From Photobacterium sp. GJ3 (GTDB taxonomy: Bacteria > Pseudomonadota > Gammaproteobacteria > Enterobacterales > Vibrionaceae), in assembly GCF_018199995.1 (NCBI RefSeq), contig NZ_CP073578.1, positions 1,550,001 through 1,614,000 of the forward strand: 64,000 nucleotides of DNA, given 5' to 3'. How positions within the stretch are numbered: position 1 is the stretch's first letter; each line of letters starts with the position of its first letter. Below, piece by piece: positions 55,742 through 63,587 of this stretch. The notes below the pieces were generated by a model, which was not told the DNA's origin, did not search any database, and saw only the letters and a list, made by a program, of their open reading frames with translations. The translations under genes were made by a program, and so were the position numbers.

Positions 55742-57178
55742 GTGCATCAGTCCATTTATATTCCAGACGATTTCATTCAACATATTCAGAAGATTCTGCC
55801 CGACGGTCTGGACATGGAAAGTTTCCTTACCTGCTGTCGCACCCCTTTGCGCCGTAGTATTCGGGTGAATACATTGAAGATCTCCGTCAGCGATTTTCTG
55901 GAGCGGATCAAAGACAAAGACTGGCAACTGACGCCAGTTCCCTGGTGCCGGGAAGGGTTCTGGATTGAGTACGATGAGCAGCAAACGGAATCGCTGGGTA
56001 ATACCCCGGAACATCTGGCCGGGCTGTTCTATATTCAGGAAGCCAGCTCCATGTTACCCGTGACCGCGCTACTGAGCGGAAATGATCAGCTTGACTGTGT
56101 GTTGGATATGGCCGCAGCACCGGGTTCAAAAACAACACAACTCGCTGCTGCGATGGAAAATACAGGCGCGTTAGTTGCCAACGAGCTATCGGCCAGCCGA
56201 ATTAAAGTCCTGCACGCTAATCTTCAGCGCTGTGGTGTTTCTCATGCAGCAATGACTCATTTTGATGGCCAGATCTTTGGCGACTGGACGCCAGAAGCTT
56301 TCGACAGTATTTTGCTGGATGCCCCCTGCTCTGGTGAAGGTGCCATCCGTAAAGATGAAGATGCCATGGCGAACTGGAGTCTGGCACACATTGAGGAAAT
56401 TGCGGCCATCCAGCGCAACCTGATCGTTAGTGCATTCCAGGCGCTCAAGCCAGGCGGCGTGATGGTTTATTCAACCTGTACGCTGAATCAGAGAGAGAAT
56501 CAGGATGTATGCCAACACCTGAAAGAAACCTTTGGTGACGCCGTCACGTTTGAGTCACTAAAAACCCTCTTCGACGGCGCTGAAAAAACCTGCACACCGG
56601 AAGGGTTTCTTCATGTATTCCCTCAGGTCTACGACAGTGAAGGATTCTTTGTAGCCCGGATTCGAAAGCTGGCTGCCGTCGAAACAGAGCCGGTGAAAAA
56701 ACGAAAAGCGAAGTTCCCTTTCTCGCCGGCTTCACGCAAAGACAGCGAGCTCATTCTGGCGCAACTGAACCAAGATCTGTCTCTCTCAGTGCCGGACGAT
56801 CGAGAGATCTGGCTTCGCGATCAGGAAGTCTGGCTCTTCCCTGCCCGACTTCGTCCATTATTGGATCAGATCAGATTCCAGCGTATCGGCATTAAACTGG
56901 CTGAACAGCACAAAAAAGGGTATCGGTGGCAGCACGAAGCAATCATGACACTGGCAACAGGTCATGAAAGTCAGTGTGTTGCATTATCTGATGAAGAAGC
57001 CAATGAATGGATTATGGGACGAGATATCCGGCCAGAAATCGTTTCAGGCAAAGGCGAAGTCATTGTCACGTATCATGGATATCCCTTCGGGATCGGTAAG
57101 TGGGTCGGAAATCGTATCAAAAACGGGTTACCCAGAGAGCTGGTCAGAGATACAGGTTTATCTGGAAATCGCAGCTAA
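55742..57178 (+). CDS. rsmF: 16S rRNA m5C1407 methyltransferase RsmF
   Basis: RsmF (YebU) methylates C1407 of 16S rRNA in the 30S subunit. The 478 residues have a RsmB/F-type methyltransferase with the SAM motif DMAAAPGSKTTQLA, the cysteine of motif IV in LLDAPCSGEG and of motif VI in YSTCTLNQREN, and a C-terminal PUA-like domain. It starts at GTG, with AGAAAG upstream. The position after letAB (yebS-yebT-rsmF) is conserved from E. coli. Confidence 0.95.
   Translation: MHQSIYIPDDFIQHIQKILPDGLDMESFLTCCRTPLRRSIRVNTLKISVSDFLERIKDKDWQLTPVPWCREGFWIEYDEQQTESLGNTPEHLAGLFYIQEASSMLPVTALLSGNDQLDCVLDMAAAPGSKTTQLAAAMENTGALVANELSASRIKVLHANLQRCGVSHAAMTHFDGQIFGDWTPEAFDSILLDAPCSGEGAIRKDEDAMANWSLAHIEEIAAIQRNLIVSAFQALKPGGVMVYSTCTLNQRENQDVCQHLKETFGDAVTFESLKTLFDGAEKTCTPEGFLHVFPQVYDSEGFFVARIRKLAAVETEPVKKRKAKFPFSPASRKDSELILAQLNQDLSLSVPDDREIWLRDQEVWLFPARLRPLLDQIRFQRIGIKLAEQHKKGYRWQHEAIMTLATGHESQCVALSDEEANEWIMGRDIRPEIVSGKGEVIVTYHGYPFGIGKWVGNRIKNGLPRELVRDTGLSGNRS
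56535..56547. other. matS: matS site (MatP binding)
   Basis: GTGACGCCGTCAC, a perfect match, in rsmF. It is the rightmost site found in the window. Confidence 0.85.
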
Positions 57179-57547
57179 TTTTGGAGCAGAGCATTCATTA
57201 ACGGAAAGATCTTAGTAGCCTCCGCTGTCTCAGGGCTAAAACTGGCAAAAAATGCTGCCTGAACTAAGATTAATCATGTAATTGATCTCCATTTACAAAC
57301 CAGTTAGCGCAAGGCTCTCACGAGCCATTCCCCTAAGCCCGAAACAGGAGTCGTTTCGGGCTATTTTTTATCCCGTCAGCCCCTGAATACCGCAGTCAAT
57401 CTGCCTGCTTACGGCACCAAATCGCCTTCTTTCAAAAATGTCGAACGACTTACACAAGTTTTTGAGCTTTTAGTCAATGCCCTAAGCCTCTAAGATAAGC
57501 ATCAAGTTAGAAACATGGCTCAAATATTCAATCTCAGAGGCTGCATT
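57179..57547. other. rsmF/azoR intergenic region
   Basis: This 370-base gap has two hairpins (57313-57326 and 57336-57362), the second being an intrinsic terminator, and the azoR promoter to the right. No gene is called; a small RNA ending at the terminator is possible. Confidence 0.5.
57336..57369 (+). terminator. Intrinsic terminator downstream of rsmF
   Basis: A perfect 10-bp stem AGCCCGAAAC with GTTTCGGGCT (7-base loop) is followed by ATTTTTTA. It lies 158 bases after the rsmF stop. A smaller hairpin GGCTC/GAGCC precedes it. Confidence 0.85.
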
Positions 57548-58140
57548 ATGTCTAAAGTTCTCGTTCTGAAATCCAGTATTCTTGGTGGTTACTCTCAATC
57601 TAATGCTTTGATTGAGCATCTTCTCAACGTAAAAGAAGATCAAATCACGACGATCATCGAGCGTGATTTAGCCATCACCCCACTCCCTGTTTTAGACGGT
57701 GAATTAGCGGGTGGCCTTCGGGGGGTGACAACCTGACACAACGCCAGAAAGACGCGATTGCACTGTCTGACCAGTTGATCGAAGAAATTCAGGTAAGCGA
57801 CACCATCATTATTGGTGCACCGATGTATAACTTCAGTATTCCGACACAACTGAAAAATTGGTTCGATCTGATTACCCGTGCTGGCGTGACCTTCTCATAT
57901 ACAGAAAATGGTCCCGTGGGTCTGCTGAAAGACAAAAAAGTCATCGTTGTGACTTCTCGTGGTGGGTTGCATAAAGACAACGCCACTGACACCATGGTGC
58001 CTTACCTGAAAACCATTTTAGGTTTCGTCGGTATGACTGAAGTTGAATTTGTCTATGCCGAAGCGCTGAATATGGGTGATGAACTGGCAGACAAAGGTCT
58101 GATCACCGCAAAAGCACACATCGAATCCGTCGCAGTTTAA
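57548..58140 (+). pseudogene. azoR: FMN-dependent NADH-azoreductase AzoR, one-base frameshift
   Basis: The gene starts [19 protein letters not shown] at 57548 (GAGG 7 bases upstream) and continues to [11 protein letters not shown], then stops. The run of G at 57720-57725 has six bases, and seven would be needed to read [18 protein letters not shown] and join the downstream frame ([20 protein letters not shown], the FMN-binding region). The rest is intact to 58140, giving about 197 residues when repaired. AzoR reduces quinones and azo compounds. As with ccoO the lesion is in a homopolymer, so a sequencing error is likely. Confidence 0.88.
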
Positions 58141-58164
58141 AAACAAACGACCATTCTGAACCAC

Positions 58165-58195
58165 AAAAAAGCCGCATTCATAATGCGGCCTTTTT
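58165..58195 (+). terminator. azoR intrinsic terminator
   Basis: An 8-bp stem GCCGCATT with AATGCGGC (3-base loop) is followed by CTTTTTAGG. Confidence 0.85.
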
Positions 58196-58253
58196 AGGTT
58201 GTCTGACTTTGAACTCACAATGTGGCTCAAAGTGTATTGCAGACAAGAGCACC

Positions 58254-58568
58254 TTACTTCGAAGGACGATTCGCAAGTTCTGTGCGCTTTTGCTCTTTTA
58301 ATTGCTTGCTGGCTTCCCGGCGTTCTTTGGAGAGTTCTGCACTGATGATGATATGGTCATCTACACGATCTTCATAATCGCCTTTCATGGTTTCAATAAT
58401 GCTGACAATTTCATCATGCGTCATTTCAGGCTGAATATAGTCAATCAGATTTTCAAGCAATTCAACACGCTTGCGGTTATCCCTGATTTTGCGGTCGTTA
58501 TCCAGAATCTCACGTTTCAGCTTATTTTTGCGTCTGGCAAGACGAACCAATTCCAGGATGTTGTTCAT
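58254..58568 (-). CDS. tmaR: PTS enzyme I localisation protein TmaR (YeeX, DUF496)
   Basis: This 104-residue coiled-coil protein aligns with E. coli YeeX/TmaR along the whole length: [30 protein letters not shown] and [24 protein letters not shown]. TmaR clusters at the cell pole, holds PTS enzyme I there and so modulates sugar uptake. AAAGGAC precedes the ATG. It is convergent with azoR. Confidence 0.94.
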   Translation of the reverse strand: MNNILELVRLARRKNKLKREILDNDRKIRDNRKRVELLENLIDYIQPEMTHDEIVSIIETMKGDYEDRVDDHIIISAELSKERREASKQLKEQKRTELANRPSK

Positions 58569-59039
58569 AATTTGTCCTTTACTGTGAACTTTGAAAGCCC
58601 TAATTGATTGGGTTATATCAGAAACTCCGCAGATGACTCAAGTCAGATCTTCATTAAATCAAAGCACCCTTCAATTCATTGATCTCACACAAAAGTTGAC
58701 TCATTTCCCGAGATAAGACGCACAAAGTATAGAGTCAATCTTTACAGTTCCCATGACAAAAGTTTTTCATTTATGCGACAAGGAGTTAAAAACAAAATAT
58801 GCGCATGGTTTCTTGTTAGCTGACTCACAATCTTCCGCTGAATAATTTGCTTTTAATATCCCAGAGCCTACTCTTTTCAGGTACCAGTAGTGATTTGGAA
58901 AAATGATGCAACGCAAGTGCGACACTTCTCGACAGAGTTCTCTGATGAAAACTGTTTCTCTGAAGCGAGCGATATGTTGTTCTGTTGATTCAAAAAATTA
59001 TTGGTAAGCAACGTAAGAGTTAGAGATTCAGGAGACAAC
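58569..59039. other. Intergenic region upstream of the first cold-shock gene
   Basis: This 470-base AT-rich gap should hold the tmaR promoter on the minus strand and the promoter plus leader of the first csp gene. I see no coding sequence. Confidence 0.5.
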
Positions 59040-59249
59040 ATGTCTAAAGCAACAGGTACCGTTAAGTGGTTTAACGAAGAAAAAGGATTTGGTTTTATCA
59101 CTCAGGATAACGGTGGCGCCGACGTATTCGTACACTTCCGCGCGATTACTGGTGATGGCTTCAAAACTCTGGCTGAAGGTCAGAAGGTCACTTACGACGT
59201 TGAGCAAGGTCAGAAAGGCCTGCAAGCGGCGAATGTCGAAAAGATATAA
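59040..59249 (+). CDS. Cold-shock protein, CspA family, copy 1
   Basis: This 69-residue cold-shock domain protein starts [23 protein letters not shown]1 (KGFGFI) and RNP2 (VFVHF) are intact. Csp proteins bind single-stranded RNA and DNA and act as RNA chaperones. AGGAG lies 6 bases before the ATG. A near-identical second copy lies 385 bases downstream, each with its own terminator, and a decayed third lies at 60455. Confidence 0.95.
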   Translation: MSKATGTVKWFNEEKGFGFITQDNGGADVFVHFRAITGDGFKTLAEGQKVTYDVEQGQKGLQAANVEKI

Positions 59250-59270
59250 GTGAACAATACGTTAGCGACA

Positions 59271-59295
59271 AAAAGGGCTCATTTGCCCTTTTTTT
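59271..59295 (+). terminator. Terminator of csp copy 1
   Basis: An 8-bp stem AAAAGGGC with GCCCTTTT (6-base loop) merges into a T-run. Confidence 0.85.
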
Positions 59296-59442
59296 GTATC
59301 CAGTGCTCGGACCAATATTCGCAACACATATCAACTCTAAAAGTTTGAATCTGTTTCAAAATTCAACACATCTGCTGAACTCTTCACAAATTATCAGGAA
59401 TTTTTAGGTCCAACTCACTATTTGCTTGCTGTAACCCGTGCA

Positions 59443-59469
59443 TTGTGGCCTAATGGGTTTGCCTATAAT
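59443..59469 (+). promoter_or_regulatory. Putative promoter of csp copy 2
   Basis: A perfect -10 TATAAT (59464-59469) with a weaker -35 (TTGTGG, 59443-59448, 15-base spacer). The start of transcription would be near 59476, leaving a leader of about 158 bases, close to the long cspA leader of E. coli. Confidence 0.5.
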
Positions 59470-59633
59470 GCAACGCTATTTATGCAACAAAGTGAAAAGT
59501 ATACTTCGTTACACCCGCTTCACCTAAGCGCCGTTGTCCTGAAGAGCTACATCCTTGTCCATAAGTAATCCATTATATTGGCATGAAGCACGCCCTATGG
59601 CGTTATTTATTCCTATATTTCAGGAGACATACA

Positions 59634-59843
59634 ATGTCTAAAGCAACTGGTACTGTTAAGTGGTTTAACGACGAGAAAGGTTTCGGTTTCATCACTCAAG
59701 ATAACGGCGGTGCAGACGTATTCGTTCACTTCCGCGCTATCCAAGGTGATGGCTTCAAATCTCTGGCTGAAGGTCAGAAAGTGAAGTTCGACATCGAACA
59801 AGGCCAGAAAGGCCCTCAAGCTGCAAACGTAGAGCGCGTATAA
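59634..59843 (+). CDS. Cold-shock protein, CspA family, copy 2
   Basis: This 69-residue protein differs only in some positions from copy 1. It starts [20 protein letters not shown] and contains [19 protein letters not shown], with both RNP motifs intact. AGGAGACAT precedes the ATG. An in-frame ATG 51 bases upstream lies in the leader and is not used. The gene with its terminator is the parent of the decayed copy at 60455. Confidence 0.95.
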   Translation: MSKATGTVKWFNDEKGFGFITQDNGGADVFVHFRAIQGDGFKSLAEGQKVKFDIEQGQKGPQAANVERV

Positions 59844-59869
59844 GCCCTCCTCGTTACAGAACATGATGA

Positions 59870-59894
59870 AGAGCGCCCAAGGGCGCTCTTTTTG
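59870..59894 (+). terminator. Terminator of csp copy 2
   Basis: An 8-bp stem AGAGCGCC with GGCGCTCT (loop CAAG) is followed by TTTTTG. The same hairpin recurs at 60626-60645. Confidence 0.85.
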
Positions 59895-59942
59895 TATCGT
59901 TCGTTGATATATGACCATCTCAATCTCATACAGCAATCTCCC

Positions 59943-60425
59943 TTACCACTGTTTATCTAAGTTTTCAGCATATAAGCGGATCGCACGCTGGTAAGCTTGA
60001 ATTTGAGTGCTGGAAGTCGTTTGCAATAACAACTCAAGTAACATTGCCATCGCTTCCTGATGACGTCCCAAATTGTGTAAACACATCGCGTGAAAGGGCT
60101 GAACCTCGATCAAATCGGGAAAATCATGTTTTGTTTGCTCAAAATATTTCAGCGCTTCATGATAATTTCCCAGACTTCTCAAAGTACTGGCCAGTCCAAA
60201 CACCGCATCAAAACGCTCATTCTCAGAGATTGGACCTTTCAACGCGGCTTCATAATGCGCCACCGCTTCTCTTTCTTTACCTTCATTATCATAAGACCAG
60301 GCAATTTGCAGATGTGCCTTCGCCTTCAGCGCCTCTTCTTCCAGCATCGTGGTCAGGATAGTTCGGGATGCTTCATATTGCTTTGCTTTACGAAGTGCCA
60401 AAGCTTCTTCAAACTGAGTATTCAT
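59943..60425 (-). CDS. Tetratricopeptide repeat protein
   Basis: This 160-residue protein of about four TPR motifs has, for example, [49 protein letters not shown] and [22 protein letters not shown]. It has no signal peptide or other domain. TPR proteins mediate protein contacts, and the partner is unknown. AGGAATC precedes the ATG. Its 5' end borders the csp pseudogene (60455), so the promoter may lie in that decayed sequence. Confidence 0.9.
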   Translation of the reverse strand: MNTQFEEALALRKAKQYEASRTILTTMLEEEALKAKAHLQIAWSYDNEGKEREAVAHYEAALKGPISENERFDAVFGLASTLRSLGNYHEALKYFEQTKHDFPDLIEVQPFHAMCLHNLGRHQEAMAMLLELLLQTTSSTQIQAYQRAIRLYAENLDKQW

Positions 60426-60454
60426 GGCTAGAGATTCCTATCTTTGAAGAGACA

Positions 60455-60655
60455 CCAACGGGTACTGTTCAGTGGTTTAACGACGAGAAAGGTTTCAGTT
60501 TCATCACTCAAGATTACGGCGGTGCAGACCTGTTCGTACACTTCCGCGCGATCCAAGTTAAAGGCTTCCAATCTCTGTTTGAAAGTCAGAAAGTGACGTT
60601 CAACATCATACAAAACGGCAAACGAAGAGCGCCCAAGGGCGCTCTTATACAATAG
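60455..60655 (+). pseudogene. Decayed third csp copy with duplicated terminator
   Basis: From codon 4 or 5 on, the sequence is clearly the csp copy 2 gene: [19 protein letters not shown], then [15 protein letters not shown]. The start codon is missing (the sequence upstream belongs to the TPR gene), RNP1 is altered (KGFSFI), and the end has diverged ([15 protein letters not shown]). The copy 2 terminator hairpin is duplicated as well (60626-60645), but its T-run has become TATAC. The frame from an upstream ATG at 60368 has no ribosome site. Confidence 0.8.
60626..60645 (+). repeat. Copy of the csp copy 2 terminator hairpin
   Basis: The 20 bases AGAGCGCCCAAGGGCGCTCT are identical to 59870-59889, at the same offset from the csp sequence. 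Confidence 0.85.
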
Positions 60656-61273
60656 CTAGCGCTGGCCTGACAACGCTAAACCTGCCCCAAAAAATAAATA
60701 ACATCCACCACCAGCACGCGTGACCCACAATTGCCCTTTTCCCTCAGACAACCTCGCCTTCAGCCTGCCAGCACACATTGCGTAAAACGAATGTATAACA
60801 ATGACGATCACACTGAAAGTCACAGCAAGAATCATCAACTGCATCGCATGATCTGCCTCTCCGTGCACGAATTGCGGAAAAAGTGCCATAAAAAAGAAGA
60901 GCGGTTTGGGATTCAACATCGTTATCGCCACCCCTTCCAGAAATCTCCGGCTGATGCTTCTGGGTGCTATAAGTTGTTCATTAAACGAAATCGTAGATGT
61001 AGAACGCAGCATTTTGATGCCAAGGTAAATCAGGTAAGCAGCACCAACATATTTCAAGAGCGTAAGGATAGTTGCAGATTGCGCCAATAAAACGACCAAA
61101 CTCGTCGACGATATCATGGCCAGGAGCAACATCCCGATTGCAATTCCGACGATACCAGGCATTGCGCTTCTTCCGCCACACCGAACCGCCTGTGACAACG
61201 TCAGAATCACACCAGGCCCTGGGCTTGCAATTGTTGCAATGGCAACAGTAATAAAAATAAGATAATTTTCCAT
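60656..61273 (-). CDS. LysE/RhtB-family amino acid exporter
   Basis: This 205-residue inner membrane protein has six hydrophobic segments and the LysE family pattern: SPGPGVILTLSQAVRCGGRS near residue 18, LKYVGAAYLIYLGIKML and TMLNPKPLFFFMALFPQF. It exports amino acids or similar metabolites; the substrate cannot be told. The stop abuts the csp pseudogene. The Shine-Dalgarno is weak. Confidence 0.92.
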   Translation of the reverse strand: MENYLIFITVAIATIASPGPGVILTLSQAVRCGGRSAMPGIVGIAIGMLLLAMISSTSLVVLLAQSATILTLLKYVGAAYLIYLGIKMLRSTSTISFNEQLIAPRSISRRFLEGVAITMLNPKPLFFFMALFPQFVHGEADHAMQLMILAVTFSVIVIVIHSFYAMCAGRLKARLSEGKGQLWVTRAGGGCYLFFGAGLALSGQR

Positions 61274-61442
61274 AAGTTAGCCAATAAACTCGATAAAAAT
61301 AGCGACCATAACAGAAATTTCAAAGCACACATATCCCCTAACATGTTCTTCCATTATCCTGCCCCCAGACGGAAGACCCACTGCGCCGATCTTTTGGTCG
61401 TTCAAGATGTTCATCTGGATTCCGTCCCTCAAACTTAGCTTG

Positions 61443-62054
61443 TTACAGCGACTCGCGATAATAAGCTATCATTTCTTCCTGACCCATCACCTCTTCCTGC
61501 ATATTTTGCTGGGCTTTCATGATCTGAGCCAGCGACGGCAGGATGTTACGATCCACCCGATAATGATTATCCCAGAGTCTGGCGCGCATGATCGCTTTAC
61601 CGCAGTGGAAATATGCCTCTTCAACAGCCACTTTCATCACAAGCTTGGCGGGTTTTGCGCCGTCTGGGCAACGTTCTGAATAATGTGGATCAGTGTGCAG
61701 ACTCACTCTGCCCTTAATTCTGACAACTTCGTCAACGCCTGGCACTAAAATCATCAGACCCATTTGCGGACGTTCCAGAAGATTCCGAAAGCTATCGATC
61801 CGATTATTGCCCGCACTGTCGGGAATCAGCAAAGTCTTACGATCCAGCACTTTCACAAATCCCGGCTGTCCCCCTCGTGGAGACACATCGGTAAACCCGT
61901 TCTGATCTACCGTCGAAAGAACAATGTACGGACTGTGCTCAATCATCGTTCGACTGAAATCATCGATGTGATCCATGGCTTTGTTTTTTGCGCGCTTGCT
62001 CGGTTCACCATACAAAGCACTTAATTGTTCCAGAGAAGTTATCTGGCTCATCAT
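61443..62054 (-). CDS. Pyridoxamine 5'-phosphate oxidase-like flavoprotein
   Basis: This 203-residue PNPOx-like split-barrel protein has YIVLSTVDQNGFTDVSPRGG and LLIPDSAGNNRIDSFRNLL, the FMN-binding segments of the MSMEG_1061-type subfamily, and a C-terminal AYFHCGKAIMRARLW. It is shorter than true PdxH and has no substrate loop for PNP, so the reaction is unknown. Two adjacent ATGs (62054 and 62051) are possible starts; the second has the better spaced AGG. Confidence 0.88.
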   Translation of the reverse strand: MMSQITSLEQLSALYGEPSKRAKNKAMDHIDDFSRTMIEHSPYIVLSTVDQNGFTDVSPRGGQPGFVKVLDRKTLLIPDSAGNNRIDSFRNLLERPQMGLMILVPGVDEVVRIKGRVSLHTDPHYSERCPDGAKPAKLVMKVAVEEAYFHCGKAIMRARLWDNHYRVDRNILPSLAQIMKAQQNMQEEVMGQEEMIAYYRESL

Positions 62055-62219
62055 TACCTACAACATTGATGTACTGCGATCAGGTCTTTCATCAGTACAA
62101 ATGGTTCAAAATGGATATCCCACCTGAAAGGACAGGCCATATGCTACCGCGGGAATATCCATTTATCTATGACTGATTCATTTTATGGCGAACATGGAAA
62201 CATCTGATGGCTTGACGTT

Positions 62220-63587
62220 TTAAGGCATCATCGCTTGCAAAGCTTCACGGCTGATGCGAAGGTTTTGCTGATGCTGGAAATGGGTATCAAGGCATGCGGG
62301 CGTTTGTGCCCAACGTACCTGCATATGCCAGCCACCATGTAAACATTCAAGATACATATGAGTTTGCGGATTGGATATCAGAACATTCGGACCAAAATAC
62401 AGATCAATTGATTCTTCGTGACGACTCGCTCGTGACCGGTTCACTGCAAACCTCAGTTCCGGCTTCACTTTCACTTCGGCAGGAACAAAAAATGAAATAC
62501 TGCTGTTTGCGATAGGAATCATTCGCTGCTCAACGCGTGTTGCTGCGGGAGAGACGTGTCTCTGAACAGGATGTCGCGGAAACACCCAAACCGGAACAAA
62601 CACCTTGTTATTTTTTAATACGTTAAAAATCGCCTCCGTGATTAAATCTACATCGTTGTCGGCACCATAGGTCTGCAGTGAAAATGGTGCATTCTGTCCA
62701 ATAAGTGCAGCGTTTACCCACAGACGAATTTTTCTTTTGATGTCACTGAGCGACAGCAATGCAGGGTGAGCATTTTCATAAACCGTAAACTGCTGAACAA
62801 GCCTATCCCAATGAAGATACATTTGCCCGCGCGGTTGATTGTAATGTGTCTCCAGTGACCAAACCGTCACAACCTGTAATTTATCATTCCAGTTTTGCCC
62901 GGCCGCCGGATCGTCACTTGGTAAATGAATTCCCATCAGTCCTTTTAAGGTTTCCCGCCAGGAAGGCACCGTCATTCCCCGAAATCCAACGTAATCACTC
63001 ATAGTATTTTCAGGAAGCACTGTGTCCAACTTTGCGACAAATTCCGCGGGGTGCCTTCTCCCCTGCTGATCAAAAACAAAGCACATCGGGAAATCTCCCA
63101 GCATGGTCTTCATATGCGTCGAACAATCTAAATCCAGGCTCTGTACATCCACCCCATCGACAATAAAGTAGGTTTCAGCAGCCTTCGGTTTCGCCGCCAG
63201 AATCCGGTACCCCTTTTGTGCCGCTAAACGTGACAAAACTGCGATATCCCTTTCAAGCCCTCGTGTATCAAAAGCGCCGCTGAACCAAACCAGCGCTTCA
63301 CCGGGATAGTAATCTGGGTGGTCACTGACAATACTGCCAATATCAAACTCTGGCTGATTAAACCCAGTGTTATCCTGAGCTATCGTACCGAACTTGGGGA
63401 CGAACCAAATCAGACCGGGATCCTCGGTATCCCCGAATAAATAAAACTTGCTGAGGACCTCATAGCCAAACTCAGATTCCACGTTCCTGATCGTCGGATC
63501 AACAGGCGCAGCCATCACGACTCGCACAGAAGCGAAAAGGATGAAACACTGAAAGATGAACATTCCGATTTTATGATTCTTGGTCAT
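62220..63587 (-). CDS. Exported protein of unknown function
   Basis: This 455-residue protein has a signal peptide (MFIFQCFILFASVRVVMA, cut before APVDP) and a long domain with no recognisable family. Segments include YLFGDTEDPGLIWFVPKFG, ALVWFSGAF and two cysteine-containing stretches (LDLDCSTHMK, FPMCFVF). It starts at 63587 (GGTAAATGG upstream) and overlaps the end of the cytochrome gene by 17 bases, so they are probably co-transcribed. A longer frame upstream is the cytochrome region in another frame. Function unknown. Confidence 0.7.
   Translation of the reverse strand: MTKNHKIGMFIFQCFILFASVRVVMAAPVDPTIRNVESEFGYEVLSKFYLFGDTEDPGLIWFVPKFGTIAQDNTGFNQPEFDIGSIVSDHPDYYPGEALVWFSGAFDTRGLERDIAVLSRLAAQKGYRILAAKPKAAETYFIVDGVDVQSLDLDCSTHMKTMLGDFPMCFVFDQQGRRHPAEFVAKLDTVLPENTMSDYVGFRGMTVPSWRETLKGLMGIHLPSDDPAAGQNWNDKLQVVTVWSLETHYNQPRGQMYLHWDRLVQQFTVYENAHPALLSLSDIKRKIRLWVNAALIGQNAPFSLQTYGADNDVDLITEAIFNVLKNNKVFVPVWVFPRHPVQRHVSPAATRVEQRMIPIANSSISFFVPAEVKVKPELRFAVNRSRASRHEESIDLYFGPNVLISNPQTHMYLECLHGGWHMQVRWAQTPACLDTHFQHQQNLRISREALQAMMP

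Noticed and set aside
60368..60655. Third csp frame as a real 95-residue protein
   Set aside because: Its ATG is antisense to the TPR gene start with no ribosome site, and RNP1 is altered.
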